A stretch of 64,000 bases of DNA from Sacculina carcini (GCA_916048095.2 OU696590.1:5984052-6048051), one strand, 5' to 3'. Shown: positions 37,485-50,251, numbered from the stretch's first letter. A program made the numbers and translations. The notes: generated by a model from the letters alone, not told the origin.

Positions 37485-37740
37485 TTTGTCCGCCGAGGGC
37501 TAAGAGAAAACAAACGTAGACTTGGCGCAGTGGCGTATCCAGGGTGCAATTTTGAGAGGGGCTGAAATTTTTTGGAGGCGATGAGTCATTTACATGCATC
37601 ATTATGCAACGTCTTTGCGATAATGCTTATATCAACAAATTCTACAGAAAAAGTAATATTTGTTAACCCATTTCATTGCACCTCTTGGTTATGAGGAGTG
37701 GATGGGGACATTTTCGAGGGGGTTTCAGACCTTGCAAATT
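37485..37740 (+). mobile_element. CAGTGGCGGATC-type inverted-repeat element copy
   Basis: Includes AGTGGCGTATCCAGGGTGCAA, GCATCATTATGCAACG, GATAATGCTTATATCAACAA and GGTTATGAGGAGT. Same family as 985-1220, 40480-40620 (reverse), 47745-47935 (reverse), 50931-51195 (reverse) and 52168-52393 (reverse). Confidence 0.7.
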
Positions 37741-39616
37741 GTGTATCTTCAAATTGTCCAAGATGGTTATTTCCTCCCTGTTCTTCTTGGACGAATTGTT
37801 GTCTTTTTTTAACTGGCTCGCAAAGTGGCTGTGTTTTATTTATTTTCTCCACTTTTATCAATTTCTACAGAGCACTGGAACGTAGAGGTGTTCAGGTACA
37901 GCTAATTAATCACAACACCTGGGAAATAATACAAGCAGGATTTTGAAAAACTTAAATAAAAAATCACGCGCGAGCACTTTCAGCTCGAATTTTGGCAAAT
38001 TTGTTTAGCGAATTTGGCCGCATTAGAACTACGCATGTTCAAGCGCACACGTAATCTGGTTGGTATGTATGTCCGTGTGCCAGCCGGTCGCCGCACTTGC
38101 AGTCTGGTCGTCGGCCGTTTTATTTTAGCCGACGCGATGTCAATCTGCAACGAAACAATATTGGTCAATTTTTAATTAGTTGATAGAAAAATATCTTATA
38201 AACAGTGGCGACTACAAGAAGGGGCTTAACCCACTAAAACTCCCTTCCGAACCCCCTTAAACTAAAGTCCCCCTTCCGAAAACCCCCACGAAATCCTAAC
38301 CGTGGAAATTTCGAGTGTTTCGCCAAGCCCCGCATATTTTCCTTCAGCCCCCCCCCCCCCCCCGTCAAAATCCTGGCGCCGCCCCTGACAGGTTATGGGC
38401 TTGCATAATCACGTATGCATGTAGAAATATCTGGTATGCCTCAGAATATGTTTTGCTGTGTTCATTTGCGGAACATTCAGAAAGCATTGTTTATAACTGA
38501 TATAATGTTACTGATAACGTAATAGACTTACATAATACAGACATTACATTACTCAACTGATGGACATTATAATATAATGTAATAAACTGATATAATATCT
38601 TGTTCATTCGGTAATCATCTATCGAGGCTCATAAAAGTCAAATAAAAAATTCCCATAGTCCCATTTACCGCCAGGAATTCAACACTTGCAGCGAAAAAGT
38701 TGTCTAGAGGGACAAATGTGTTTCCTATAAATCAGTGGTTCCCAACCATGTTTCATTGGTCTTACTGTATATCCCATGGAATCTCGATTTTTTTCCAATT
38801 TAATCCTTTCATTAAGAAAATACGAAAATTGAGCGAACATTTGTTTACAAGAAAATAGTATACAAATAATTGATATAAAACATACATATATTTCCATGAA
38901 TTTTTTCACAAGAACCCGGGCTCCTTTCAGGAACCAGACTGGCACCGCTAGGAACCTCTGAGAACGTCAAGTAAAGAACCTCTGCATAATCACCGTCGAT
39001 AACACGTCATCAACAGTGAAAAGTTTGGCGACCACTGGCTTGTAGTGTTTACATTCATCTTTATATAACAAATCTAAACATTCCTCAATTGAAAGACATT
39101 CATTTATCATTAGCCGAAAATTAAAATAGCCAAAAAAATTATATTATTGATAAATGTAAACAATCATATTATAAATTGATAAAAAATGTGTATATACACC
39201 ATTTGCTCACTGCTACATTACCCATTCGTCACAAACACATACACACACACACACACACGCACATACACACACACACACACACCTTGAAGAATGAAAACGG
39301 AGTTTCTTCGCGCAGTGCGGGATATTTCAACCTTGAACTAAATACATACCACGTGTATATGAACATAAATATACACACACACATACATACATACATACTA
39401 GATTAATGCGACATACCAGCCGACACACACACACATACACATACACACACACATACACAATGCATGAACACCTGCACACACACACATACACACATATACA
39501 CATGACGACAGACAAGCATACACACTCATAAACACGCGAAGTGTTTGGGTACACACACACACACATACACACGTACACACACACGTGTACTCATATATTA
39601 ACACGACAGACGCTGT

Positions 39617-39649
<33 letters not shown>

Positions 39650-39814
39650 GTACGTGTAGTGACGGCGGCAAATGTGACAAATGGCGCGCACACAGTGCGT
39701 GGTAATTGCCGCAGTGCGCCGCTTTTGTCCGCAAACGCCGTGGTGACGTCATACCAATGTGGGTCTGTTGAAAGCCTGGGTGTAAATTCTCAGGGGTTAA
39801 GTGTGGGGTTATAT

Positions 39815-40139
39815 ACATACCCCCCGACAAACTGGATGGAAGGTTTGAATATGTAATTCTACCCTGCACCAACGAATAAGTCTGCTGAGTTCAGTTCATT
39901 TAAGATTATATTGTCATCAAAATCAGCATAGCAAAAATGTAACAATACACGACAAATGTGTGTGTGTGTGTGTGTGTGTAATTATATGCAATATATTTTT
40001 CATTGAGGTATATGTGTGTTGTAATTGACTAGGCATAAAATAATTGAGGGTCTCATGTAATTAACCAACTGAGTCAACTTTGAACACTAATGCATGATGA
40101 CTGTCATCCCCCTTGAGAGCCTCGACACGAATCTACATC
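39815..40139 (-). repeat. ACTCAGTTGGTCAATT family, copy 3 (reverse)
   Basis: Reverse complement carries the CATGAGACCCT, GACTCAGTTGGT and TTCAAACC blocks of the copies at 8830 and 12901. Confidence 0.65.
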
Positions 40140-40479
40140 CTTGTTTAAAATAGCGTGTTGTGGGTGAAAATTGTCGTGAGGGAGTTATGCTCCCAAAATA
40201 TTTCCCCAGTATGCATACACTTCACGTAATTCAAATATCTCATAAGATACAATACAAAATTATCCCATCAAACATAAGAGTATTTAAAATACACGCTAAT
40301 TAAACACCAGAGCCAGCGGCGACGCCAGGATTTTCCCCAGGGGGGCTGAGGAAGGGATTAAGGAAAAAGATGTGGGGGTTTGACGAAACATAAAGACTAC
40401 ACTCCATATGTTCTTGGTCATAATTTTTGGGGGCTCAGCGGGATTTCAGCGCTACTAAGCCCCACTTAGCACCGCCACT

Positions 40480-40620
40480 GACCGCAGCTTAATATATCTC
40501 TGTAGAATTTGTTGATATAAGCATTATCGCAAAGATGTTGCATAATGATGCATGTACATGACTGATCGTTCCCAAAATTCAGCTCCCCTAAAATTGCACT
40601 CTGGATTCGCCACTGGTCTA
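40480..40620 (-). mobile_element. CAGTGGCGGATC-type element fragment
   Basis: Reads TGTAGAATTTGTTGATATAA, TTGCATAATGATGCATG and ends TTGCACTCTGGATTCGCCACTG, the conserved right end of the family. Confidence 0.7.
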
Positions 40621-41055
40621 TTGATGGGGTAATTATGAGGTCATATGTTATGTATTGTCTAAAAAACTAGATCGGATATATGAGCTTACAAATAGAGTTG
40701 AACAAAACAATTCGAACTGGAGACTTCAACGTGACACACATGATTATCCCAGTAGGACGCGTAACATTTTCAACCCACCTTTTCATACAATAATAATATA
40801 TTTAATTCATGCACAAATATTATAGTGTGGTATAAATTAGGTAATCTCAACTGAATTTTCACAATTTTCCACACAATACAATTTACAAATATCGGTTGAT
40901 TTTACAAGAAATGGGCACAATTTAAACATTCAACACACAAACACTCACTGAAAATGATATTCATTGCTGAGTTTGAGGTACTTTTCTAACTTTCATTTTC
41001 TCTCTGAAATTATTTACTCTTCCAACTCTCTTTCTCTATGTGTACATCTTGTTTG

Positions 41056-41144
41056 GTTAGCTTCCTGTACACATGGAGTCACCGCACACAGGGTGGTAAT
41101 AGTGCACTTGCACTCTTCCCCCATGCTACTGTATTTGCCACTGT
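41056..41144 (-). repeat. Partial reverse copy of the AGCATGGG repeat family
   Basis: Nearly identical to 4024-4112 and to the start of 48318-48548. Confidence 0.65.
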
Positions 41145-41189
41145 AATTAATAATAATAATTAATTAGTTAGAAATTCTCAAGTTCGGCT

Positions 41190-44100
41190 TTACTGACCTC
41201 CGAGAATCACCGTCTGATCACTGCCCTCGGTCGAGTAGGAAGAAAAGTCTGCCTCCGTGTCCTCCTCGACCGGCTGCAACAGCAACTGTTGCTGCTCTTG
41301 ATGAGTGCTATTCGACATGCAACCAGCTCCTGAAGAAAAAAGTACGTAAGTTTACGTCCAATCAAACCTTTCCTTAGGTAGAATCCTTGGGCTGAAACCC
41401 TCCCAAAAACGTGTCAAGACCCCACCAACAAAATTCTGACCATGAATATCACGTGCGTAGTCAACATGTTTCGCTAAGCTCCCGCATCTTTTTCTTAGCC
41501 CCCCACCAGTAAAATCCTGGCGCCGCCACTGACATATAGGTCAGCTGTTATTGGCGCCATATTACATAGCCCAAGAAAAACTTGACAAGAAAATATTCTT
41601 AACAAGACCAACACGTTCTGTTCAATAATTCTCGATAAGAATGTGTGAAAATTGCGACCGACCTGCACTTTTATCCGAAGAGCTCGCCGACCCGGATATG
41701 ATCAGCTGTTTAACAACTCGCATTTGCGCTCGAACCTTCAAGCGATCCTCATAAGACTCCACATGATCCATCTGCAACACGATCCGCCATCTAACATGTA
41801 AAAATCACCTACATTTTTGTTTATAAACCAAACATGAAAAAATATGCATCCTGTGATCCAAAAGTATGATGAATTGAAGGTTCATATTCGGATGTATTTA
41901 CAAGAAAAAACAGTAATGGAAAGTACTCACCATTTCCTCCAGAAGTCGCAAGTCCTCCACACGATCGATCTCTTTTATATCGACGATTTTCTTGGCAGCA
42001 ATGTCTGCATTTCCACGTTGAACACCTTCAGCTGATGTAGCTCCGATCGAGCCTGTGCTGCCTCCTTGTTCCGGCTCTTCCCAGCTGAGAATACTGTGCA
42101 AGTCGGTCGGATTGTCGCATAATTCATCTCCTGATCGCTCCATCATGTCATCATTGGAATATTTCACGAGATTAAAAGCTGAGTCGGACGAGTTGGGCGT
42201 CTGAACGATGGCGGAGAAGTCAGGTCGTTTACCGTCTCCCTCGTCTTGAGAGGATTCCACATTGCAATTACTCCTGACATCGTCCATGATGCCGGTTTCG
42301 GGGTTGAAACGCAGCTTCGAAAGCCGAGTGACCAGCTTATACGCGGGAAGAGGACTGACGCTAGGAGAACTGTCTTGTCTTTCCGCACAAAATCCTGACG
42401 AAGGATCTTGCAGCTGTGGGCAACTGCCTGGATATGGCGCATTCGATCTGCCACCAGATTCATTGTGGTCCACGCAGTCGATAGATAGCTGATCACATGC
42501 CGATTCGCCTGCACTGAGCATTATACCAGAGCACCGGGGATCAGTTTCGGCCCGCATGACCACCACATCAGAGAGACTGTAGCCCTTACTGAACGAATCT
42601 CTTGCATTGTCGAAGTGATCGGTAGCGTAGTTGAGACCGTCGTCTATGCTGGTCCATCTGTTCAACGCTCCGTCGGCTGGAAAATTGCCGCCCCCCGAGC
42701 CTTCTTCTGTGCTGTCGAACGATGAGTCACCGCTTGCGACGTGGCACAATGACGAGGTAATGCGTGCCTCAGTATTGGGTACTAGATCAGACCGCACGTC
42801 CAGCTTGCCCTCGTTTTGCTGAATGAATGACAGCTTGCGAAGCAGTCCCACGCTGTTCAGATCAAGATCATGACGAAGTTTTTTGGCGTAATGCATCATA
42901 TGACTATTGCTGTCTTGGTAGTCAACAGATTGAGCGTTTTCAATCACGGCTTTGTCAACCACCAATCGAGATTCCGCCGACATCGAATTATATTCACCAT
43001 GAGCCTTTGTTTGATGAGCTTCCGACTTCTTATCGACAACGTCCAACGAAATGTCAAAGTATTCCGATGGTCTGAGGCACAGCTCCTGGCCGTGTGGAAT
43101 CGGCTGGTCAGGATCATCGAAAATACTCGGTCGTTTTCCTCCAATATCAACCTCCTCACAGCCACCATTAATGTCGTCATCCAAGGTACCTCCACGTTTC
43201 ACCTGCAACTGATCATTCAAGCTGGCAGCATTTTTATCAACCGAATCCCACTGACTTCTATTCGCTCCACTAATTAGTTCTGGAGGAACAAACTTTGCCA
43301 AGTTCCCAGCTTCCGAAATAGAACTGACGTGCTTAACTGATTGTGCCAGTACCTGCGCTACTATCTTTTGCGCCGTATTAGCGACAGCGGCGCTATCCTT
43401 CTCATCCGTCTGCTCAATTGGATCAGACGGAGCAGTTATTGTGATAAAGTGTTTCGGTCTATCTCGAAAAATAGGCGATCTATTGCTCAAATTTCCTTGC
43501 TGAGGCATCGTGGAAAGAGGGTTGTGAGATACACCTTTAATATCAATAGTCACCTTGGAATTGGATGACGCACCGCTTCCAGAATTATGTCTGATCTTCT
43601 CTTCAAACATCGATCGTAGATTTTTGACAACACTATTTCTACTTTTGGCCAACGTGCCATCCGTAGTATCCGGTGTGTCTGTGCTGTCTAGAGTGGCTGG
43701 CTTGTACCGTACAATTGGAGCCACACAAACATGCTTCTTTTTCTCCTTATGTTTATGAGGAGTATCTGGATGATTCGTATTCACTGAAGAAGGAACTTGT
43801 TTTTGTGTGTGCACGACATCCCGAATCGTGCCTTCGTCCACGCTATACTCCTTCAACGTCTGGCTGGCGGGCGATCCACTGATACCACTTGATGATCTAT
43901 TTCTACTTTGCTGAAGGGTCTTATTGCGAGTAGGTCGATTGTTAAGTCTCTGAGGACAAACTCGTGCCAGTTGTCGCGTGTTTCGCTCTGGTGATTCATA
44001 CCGCTTGACTAATTCTCCTACTTTTCGCTTAGGAGGTGGTTCCCTCATACTCGACCCTCCAAAAATGCGAGTTGTTATGCTGGGAAAACTAGGCTTCGGC

Positions 44101-46982
44101 CAACCTTCGCGCTTGCTATCGGTCTCATCACGACTCTCACCTGCACGCGCACAGGCCGTATGTTGTTTGTCAGTGGATGAGTTTCTGTCGTTGAATTTAG
44201 TTGAAGCTGGGCCTTTCTTGGGTGCACGAACAGGCCCGCTTGAAGTTCTTCTACCTGATCCCATTTCCACTCCCACTGCACCTTGACAGCGATTATGCGA
44301 GTCGTTCGTCTTATACGCCACGCTCGTTTTGGGCTTTGACGGCTCAGTTTGTCTGTTGGCGATGTTGTGTCCGGTGCTTTGAATGCTACCTCTTTTACTC
44401 AGCTCACGCGTTCCTGCCAGAGATTGTTGAGACCTGCTGAGAACACGAATCACTCGGCGACGACGGAACACATGATCGCCGTTCTCCATCTCTTGATCCT
44501 CCTCGGAGTCTTCAACCAGCTCGTTGTTGACGCTACCAACGACCGCGTCCAGGTCAGAGGCACTCCTCACTCGGATCGCGTGCAATTTTCTCTTGATTTG
44601 TGACATAGTAGGCGTGCTCAAGGGGTACTCGATGCATAACTGGTGAGAATCAAGGCCGTTCCTTGACTTCAGCGTTATGGTGACACGACTGTTGCCAATA
44701 TTGACATCTAGGTTATCTGGCAATGGATAAAGATCACCAGAAGGTGTCTTTACCGTTGCCAGCCGTGTGTTTGATGTCATTCGATATGGAGACTGCGATG
44801 CTGAAGCTCGGCTTCGCGGCTGTTTGGCATTGGAAACATTTGCCGACATTTCACACGGTCTTTCCCATGAGGCTGCCCTCGCTTTCACCGACGGAAAATC
44901 TGTCCGCCTCGAACTACGCAAAGGAATCGCGTTAATCGTTTTTCTGGCGTTGGTACAACCGTTTTCATAGGCCTCAACACGACATCGTACGTCTCCAGAT
45001 GAAATAAATGCAGGGGACTTTGCCGAGCTCAATGTTGGTAGTGAGCCTCTAGAAGATTGTGACATCACCCGAGATAGTGTTTTTGCCTCCCACGACTTGG
45101 TAGTCTTCAGTACCCCCCTCGGTAAGGTTTGACTGTTGAACTTCTGACAGTCGTTGTGAGCATTTGGGTTCATTTTGCGTTGGCTGGCTGAATTGCTTTC
45201 AAATTCCACTTTCAATTGGTTTGCCAACGTCTGAACTTTCCTGATAATTTCCTCTGTTTCCGTGGCAGACAGTAACCATGAAGTGTTTAGCGAATTGCGC
45301 AACTGATCCAAATCTGGCGGCAATCCGTTCAAACTGACGTCTATATCGTCCACTCTGTTGGTACTCGTTATCACATTAGCTTCGGTTTTCCCCTCAAGAA
45401 CAGTCACATACACACTCCTGACAAATTTACTGCCTACTTTCTTGTCGACTTCCTCGGCATTCTGGCTTTTAGAACACGAAGCGTTTATTGGTCCAGAGGG
45501 AGCATCCGTGTCATCAACTGATTTAATGGGTTGTTCATTTTTCTTGGACATCAATACGGTATGACAGTGTACGGGTCGATTCTTGTAATCCTCAAATAAA
45601 CCGTACGACACGTTGAGAACGTTGGCGAAATTATTTCTCATAAAATTCTGTAACTCAGCCACCTTTCCAGAACCAACATGACCCACTAACTCGCTCAGCT
45701 CGATGCACTCGGGCACCTCGCCCACTGAAAACAACCACTTGATCTGCGCGACCGACTGCGGAGCTTGCGAGTCCTGCGATGGGAACGGCAGCGACACGGT
45801 GATCTCTCCATCTCTAATCTCCAAGTCGACACCTTCCATTGACGTGTGCCAGAGCTCTTCCAATAGAGGAGGTCCAATGACGCCGCTGTCATCTCCCAAT
45901 CGACTGCATACACCGTCCACTTTATCCACTGATCGCTCGTGAGTCATATCTTGACCTTCGACCGGCGATTGGCCACGTGACCGCTGACCTGGCGGAGTCG
46001 AGCCGCCCTCGCCGTCGGCCAGCGACTGGTCACGCTCGGGAGTGACGGCGCACGCGCTGCTCGGCTCCGAGTTGCCGCCGCTCGAGCCGTGAAGCACCAT
46101 CAACGACGAGCCGGGTCGCTGACGAGGCTGCAGACACTGCAGGTGGTCACAAACGGCCGCCATAGCGGCGATCTCAGAGAGAGTGGCGGCGGGAGGAGGG
46201 TCACTCCCCTCCGCTGCCGTGTCCACCTCGGCATTGTTGTCATCCGTCACGCCGGAGTTCGGTGTCGGATCCGGTGTGTGGTCGTCGACAGGTTGTGCAG
46301 CGTCGGAAGGCGTGTCCGTTACATCATCGTATTCTTCGCGGCTGTCGGCAGCTTGGTGACGAGAAGTGAGATGGTCGTCCATCCTGGCGGTCTCGACACG
46401 CTTCTCTCGCCGACGAAACATGTGTGCGCGAATATACGCCTTCTTCTGAATATCGCTCTCTTTGATCCACTGAAAAAATCAGGCACTAAATAAACATCTA
46501 GTAAAAACTCAAACGTACTTAACCAACAACAAACAACAACAGACGAATTGAAATTTCTTTGTGTTCCATGAAAATATTAAAATTATATCAATAAAGTGTA
46601 TGATAATACAAAATATTAATAAACAGTATGTCAAAAATATCGAAGACTCCAGGTGATTTGATTGGGATTCAGTATGAATGAATTTCGAATCAAATTCAAT
46701 ATTAATCAGCGTATTTTATTTATATTACACCAATTTTATTTGATTATTAAAGTAAATGTTTTGTAATTTCAAAATAATTTTACCATTTGCAAAGTGTGAA
46801 TGAAAATTCAATGCATCCATTTATAAAATGTTTTTGAAAACCACAGAGATCCGCATTTTTTAAACAAACAAAAATATGCATGAAAAATTAAAAGAAAACA
46901 AAATGCTCTGAATTCTCACCATTTCTCTGAGTACGGCGTCATCCTCAACCGCTTCCAATGCATTGAAAAATGATTCTTCCAT
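41190..46982 (-). CDS. Smoothelin-related protein, four exons, one giant exon
   Basis: Exons: 46920-46982 (ATG 46982), 41931-46469 (4539 bases), 41663-41771, 41190-41329 (TAA). All junctions are GT-AG and in phase; product 1616 residues. A smoothelin-type helical motif is present at both ends: VEDDAVLREM + WIKESDIQKKAYIRAHMFRR (~12-41) and VEDLRLLEEM + MDHVESYEDRLKVRAQMRVV (~1525-1554). In each the EM is followed by exactly 13 residues and RA, the same spacing as the smoothelin domain of vertebrate SMTN. Between them is a long, mostly disordered Ser/Asp/Glu-rich region with two related ~60-residue blocks (~235-297 and ~605-670) and basic patches (KRKVGELVKRYES). No CH domain is found in the window. 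Vertebrate smoothelins associate with actin in smooth muscle; an actin-linked role here is inference. The stop overlaps a possible donor (GTCAGT), so a longer isoform is possible. Confidence 0.85.
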
Positions 46983-47400
46983 GATCTGTCGCTTGAGCAA
47001 TGTTCAACTAGCTCAAGTGACGTCATGCAATCAATGACTCTGTAGAGAAGAATTCAGCAAAGTCTATTGCCGACATCCGATCTTGGATAGACATCATCGT
47101 AGTAGCTCGAGTAGCTTCGAGTCACCATTCTCAGACACCACAAATCAACCGATCTAAGACGCACTCTCGGACTAACTGCCTAACTGACTGACTCCACCGT
47201 AGTGACTGAGCCAACACAGTGAGTGTCTGGCAGTAAGACGGACAGAGGGGGTCACAAGAGCACCACACAACAAGACAGAGTGCGAGAGACAGAGCACACA
47301 ACATCGACGCTGGCGGCACAAGACCGTGACCTGGCGATGACCCAGCCTATGCGCACGTGACCTTGCACGAGCTCACCGCTTACACTGCCGCTCTTATCAC
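46983..47400 (-). promoter_or_regulatory. Probable 5' UTR/promoter of the smoothelin-related gene
   Basis: Unique sequence upstream of ATG 46982, richer in CG than the flanks. No core promoter element could be fixed; the call rests on position. Confidence 0.35.
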
Positions 47401-47744
47401 GAGCCTGTGTGTATGCGCGTGTGCAGGTGTGTGTGCATGTGTGTGTGTGTGTGAGATGGGATTGCAAGCAACTCAGAAAACACCATCAAACGATAAAGAA
47501 CGTGTCACCTGTGTCAACCGGTAACACCACACGCACACACGCCAACTTGTATGTCTGTCTGTGTGTATGTGTATGTGTGTGTATGTGCCTGTCTGTCTGT
47601 CTGTGTGTGTGTGTGTGTGTGTGAGGGGGGGCAGAGGGTAGGAGTAGAGAGTACAGAGGAGTGAGTTATACTCTCAGCGCGTTTCTTATTCATAAACACG
47701 ATGACTTGCTCAATAGAATGGCAACGTGCATAAACAGACAATGC

Positions 47745-47935
47745 ATAGGCGGCACCAGGAAGTTGTGGTTGGGAAGTCTAAAATGTTTCCACCAACTCCT
47801 CATAACCAAGAGGTTCAATAAAGAATATATTTCTGTAGAATTTGTTGATATAAGCATTATAGCAAAGACGTTGCATAATGATGCATGCACACGACTGATC
47901 GCCCCCAAAATTTAACCCCCAGCCAAAATTAATTC
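47745..47935 (-). mobile_element. CAGTGGCGGATC-type element copy
   Basis: Contains AAATGTTTCCACCAACTCCTC, ATAACCAAGAGGTTCA, GTAGAATTTGTTGATATAAG and TTGCATAATGATGCATGC. Confidence 0.7.
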
Positions 47936-48317
47936 AACTCTCCCTATGGCGGGCAAAGGGAGGATTATCATGGACTGTCAGGATTCATGGGGTTAAATTC
48001 ATCAGGAAGTTCCAGCCCGTCCTATTAATATAACTTCATGTCTGGAGAAAACATACGAAAAAGCGTTAAGCTGAAATTTTAACAACGCCAATGAAGCGAA
48101 TACGCGATACGACAAAGCCTTGTCCAATATAACACTAAAATTGAGTCCAACAACCATATAACTGAGCCACGAATCTTTGAAACTTTCCTATTTAACTCAC
48201 CAGCATTTGAATGTACTTTCATATAAATTCCCGTTCGCGAATTACGAAAAACGTAAAGTAAAACGTCCAAGTTCAAGTATCATGTATTATTATCATAATT
48301 TGTATTATTAATTATAG

Positions 48318-48548
48318 TGGTAAATCCAGTAGCATGGGGGAAGAGTGTGCAAGTGCACTATTACCACCCTGTGCGGTGACTACATGTGTACAGGAAAACT
48401 AACCGAAAAAAGATGTACAGAGAGAAAAAGAGAGTTCGAAAAAGGAAATAATAAATAAATAACAATAAACAATTCATCTGATAACACTTCATAATGTCAC
48501 TCCGCCCACACTGCTCAATAAACAACAACAATCAACAATAAATATGAA
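48318..48548 (+). repeat. AGCATGGG repeat family, second full copy
   Basis: Same order of blocks as 3178-3433, including the shared tail GTCACTCCGCCCAC and CAACAATCAACAATAAATATG. It lies about 100 bases upstream of the orphan coding fragment. Confidence 0.75.
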
Positions 48549-48655
48549 TAAATAAGAAAAAATATTAATAAATAAGTGAATAAATAACAATGAACAGATA
48601 GAGGAAAATAAGAGTCAATAGTTATGCTGTTGTTTATGTGGCCACCTCGTTTCAG

Positions 48656-49758
48656 AGACCTTTTGACACCATCTCCAGGGTGATCTCAACTACGATCAGT
48701 AAATCTCTGTTGTCTCTGCTGGATCACCCCGCGCTGCAAGATCAGCACGCTCTCACCTGGGGACAGAGTCTGAGAGAACACTCTCTCAAGCAGTGGCGGC
48801 GCCAGGATTTTTCACTGGGGGGCTAAGAAAAACTATGCCGCAGCTGGGCGAAACATGAAAGAAACTGTATTCGAAATGTTCATAGTCAGGATTTTTTATG
48901 GGGGGGGGGGGGTTCAGGGGGCCTTGGACAAGCCCCTCTTGACACCACCCTTGATGTTGAGTCACGACGGAAGCGAAGCCAGGGTCGTTGCTAGGCAGGG
49001 GTTGATCGCCGGCATGATAACAGCTTGCTCCATGGTCTCAAGTTAGCTTTGATTGATGCGTACCTCAGGTGCACAGGTGCATTCGTACAGCAGGTACAAG
49101 CAAGCAACAAGGCAGCAGCATGAATCAACATCATTACGGGGCATGCAACATGCAACATACACTTAATCCAGTGGTCACTTATTCCAGTGGTTCTCAACCC
49201 TTTCCCAGTGTTAGCACCGTGTTTAACGTGTAACTTTAGTCAAGATATTTTCGAAAATTTATCCTTGCATTAACAAAAGAGATTTGGATAAATCTATTTC
49301 GCACACTGTTGAATATGATTTTTATAAAAATCCAGAAAAAATATGAAGCAAAAGTTAAAACATATATTTTAACAAGATCAACGTAATGTAAACTCAAACG
49401 AACAACAAACTCAACGTAATGAATAGTAAAATATCGTATAATAATATCAATACAAAAAATTATCTGACTTAAGTACTTAATTTAACTGAGTCTTCACTAA
49501 ATAACAAATATATAAATATGAAAATTGTTTCATTAAAAATACAAAATAAAATTAATTATTGATTCGAATAGGCTTGCACTTGTACAGATCTTCACGTCGA
49601 TAAGGAAGAGAAATGTTTTCTCGGTAAATCAAAGGAAAATTTGATTCACCCATTTGAGGGAAAGAGAGTTTCAGCCATTCCATGACAACCCCCTCTTAGC
49701 TCCGCCACTGCAACGCAGACAACAACGATTGCAAAACTCGCTAGAAAAAAGCGATTAA
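48656..49758 (+). pseudogene. Orphan coding fragment split by an inverted-repeat element
   Basis: After an acceptor-like CTCGTTTCAG at 48655, 45 codons read as normal protein (RPFDTISRVISTTISKSLLS ... SLREHSLK), ending at 48790 exactly where an element beginning CAGTGGCGGCGCC starts. The element ends GCTCCGCCACTG at 49710, and the same reading frame then continues for 15 codons (QRRQQRLQNSLEKSD) to TAA at 49758. No earlier exon was identified and the family is not recognised. It may be a disrupted terminal exon, a gene fragment, or a live exon pair with the element spliced out (a GT near 48793 and an AG at about 49717-49718 would also keep the frame). Confidence 0.4.
48791..49710 (+). mobile_element. 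~920-bp TIR element (CAGTGGCGGCGCC family)
   Basis: Starts CAGTGGCGGCGCCAGGATTTT and ends CTTAGCTCCGCCACTG (inverted CAGTGGCGGAGC). The interior is A/T-rich with no transposase and includes a nested hAT-like left end (CCAGTGGTTCTCAACCC, ~49181). Related ends occur at 37473, 38200-38392, 40315-40490 and 41440-41533. No clear 8-base target duplication was seen. Confidence 0.6.
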
Positions 49759-49995
49759 TTATCAGACTTTTTCCAACCAGTGTGTCACATTCTGTGTGCG
49801 GGAGGTTGACAAAGGTTGGCGCATTTTGTCATTGCTTAAAAGTTGACTGGCAGTTTTTCCACATGTCATCGTGCGTTATGTCTGACTTCAACAGCCAATC
49901 TTCTTTTCCTCACAGACAGACAGACAGACAGCCACGCCGAACGAACGAACGAAAGAACGAAAACCATTTAACGTCCGCACAAAAACCCAGCCACA

Positions 49996-50149
49996 ACACA
50001 CACACACACACACATAGACACACACACATAGACACTCACACACACACAGACAGACACAAATGCACAGACACACACACACACACACACATACACACACAAG
50101 CATACACACAAACACACACGCGCGCACACACATACAGACACACATTCAT

Positions 50150-50183
<34 letters not shown>

Positions 50184-50251
50184 GGACACATACACACACA
50201 GACACACACACACGCACAAACACACACACACACTTGCAGCCTTGACCGATC

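Larger units (their letters stand above)
36659..41189. other. Intergenic region between NLK and the smoothelin-related gene
   Basis: Tail-to-tail spacer. It holds several TIR-element fragments (37485-37740, 38200-38392, 38732-39040, 40315-40490, 40480-40620), a reverse copy of the ACTCAGTTGG family (39815-40139), CA tracts at 39235-39650, and two minus-strand open stretches after acceptor-like sites (39653-39759 and 37980-38143) that might be exons but lack support. Homopolymer C run at 38348-38362. Confidence 0.5.
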
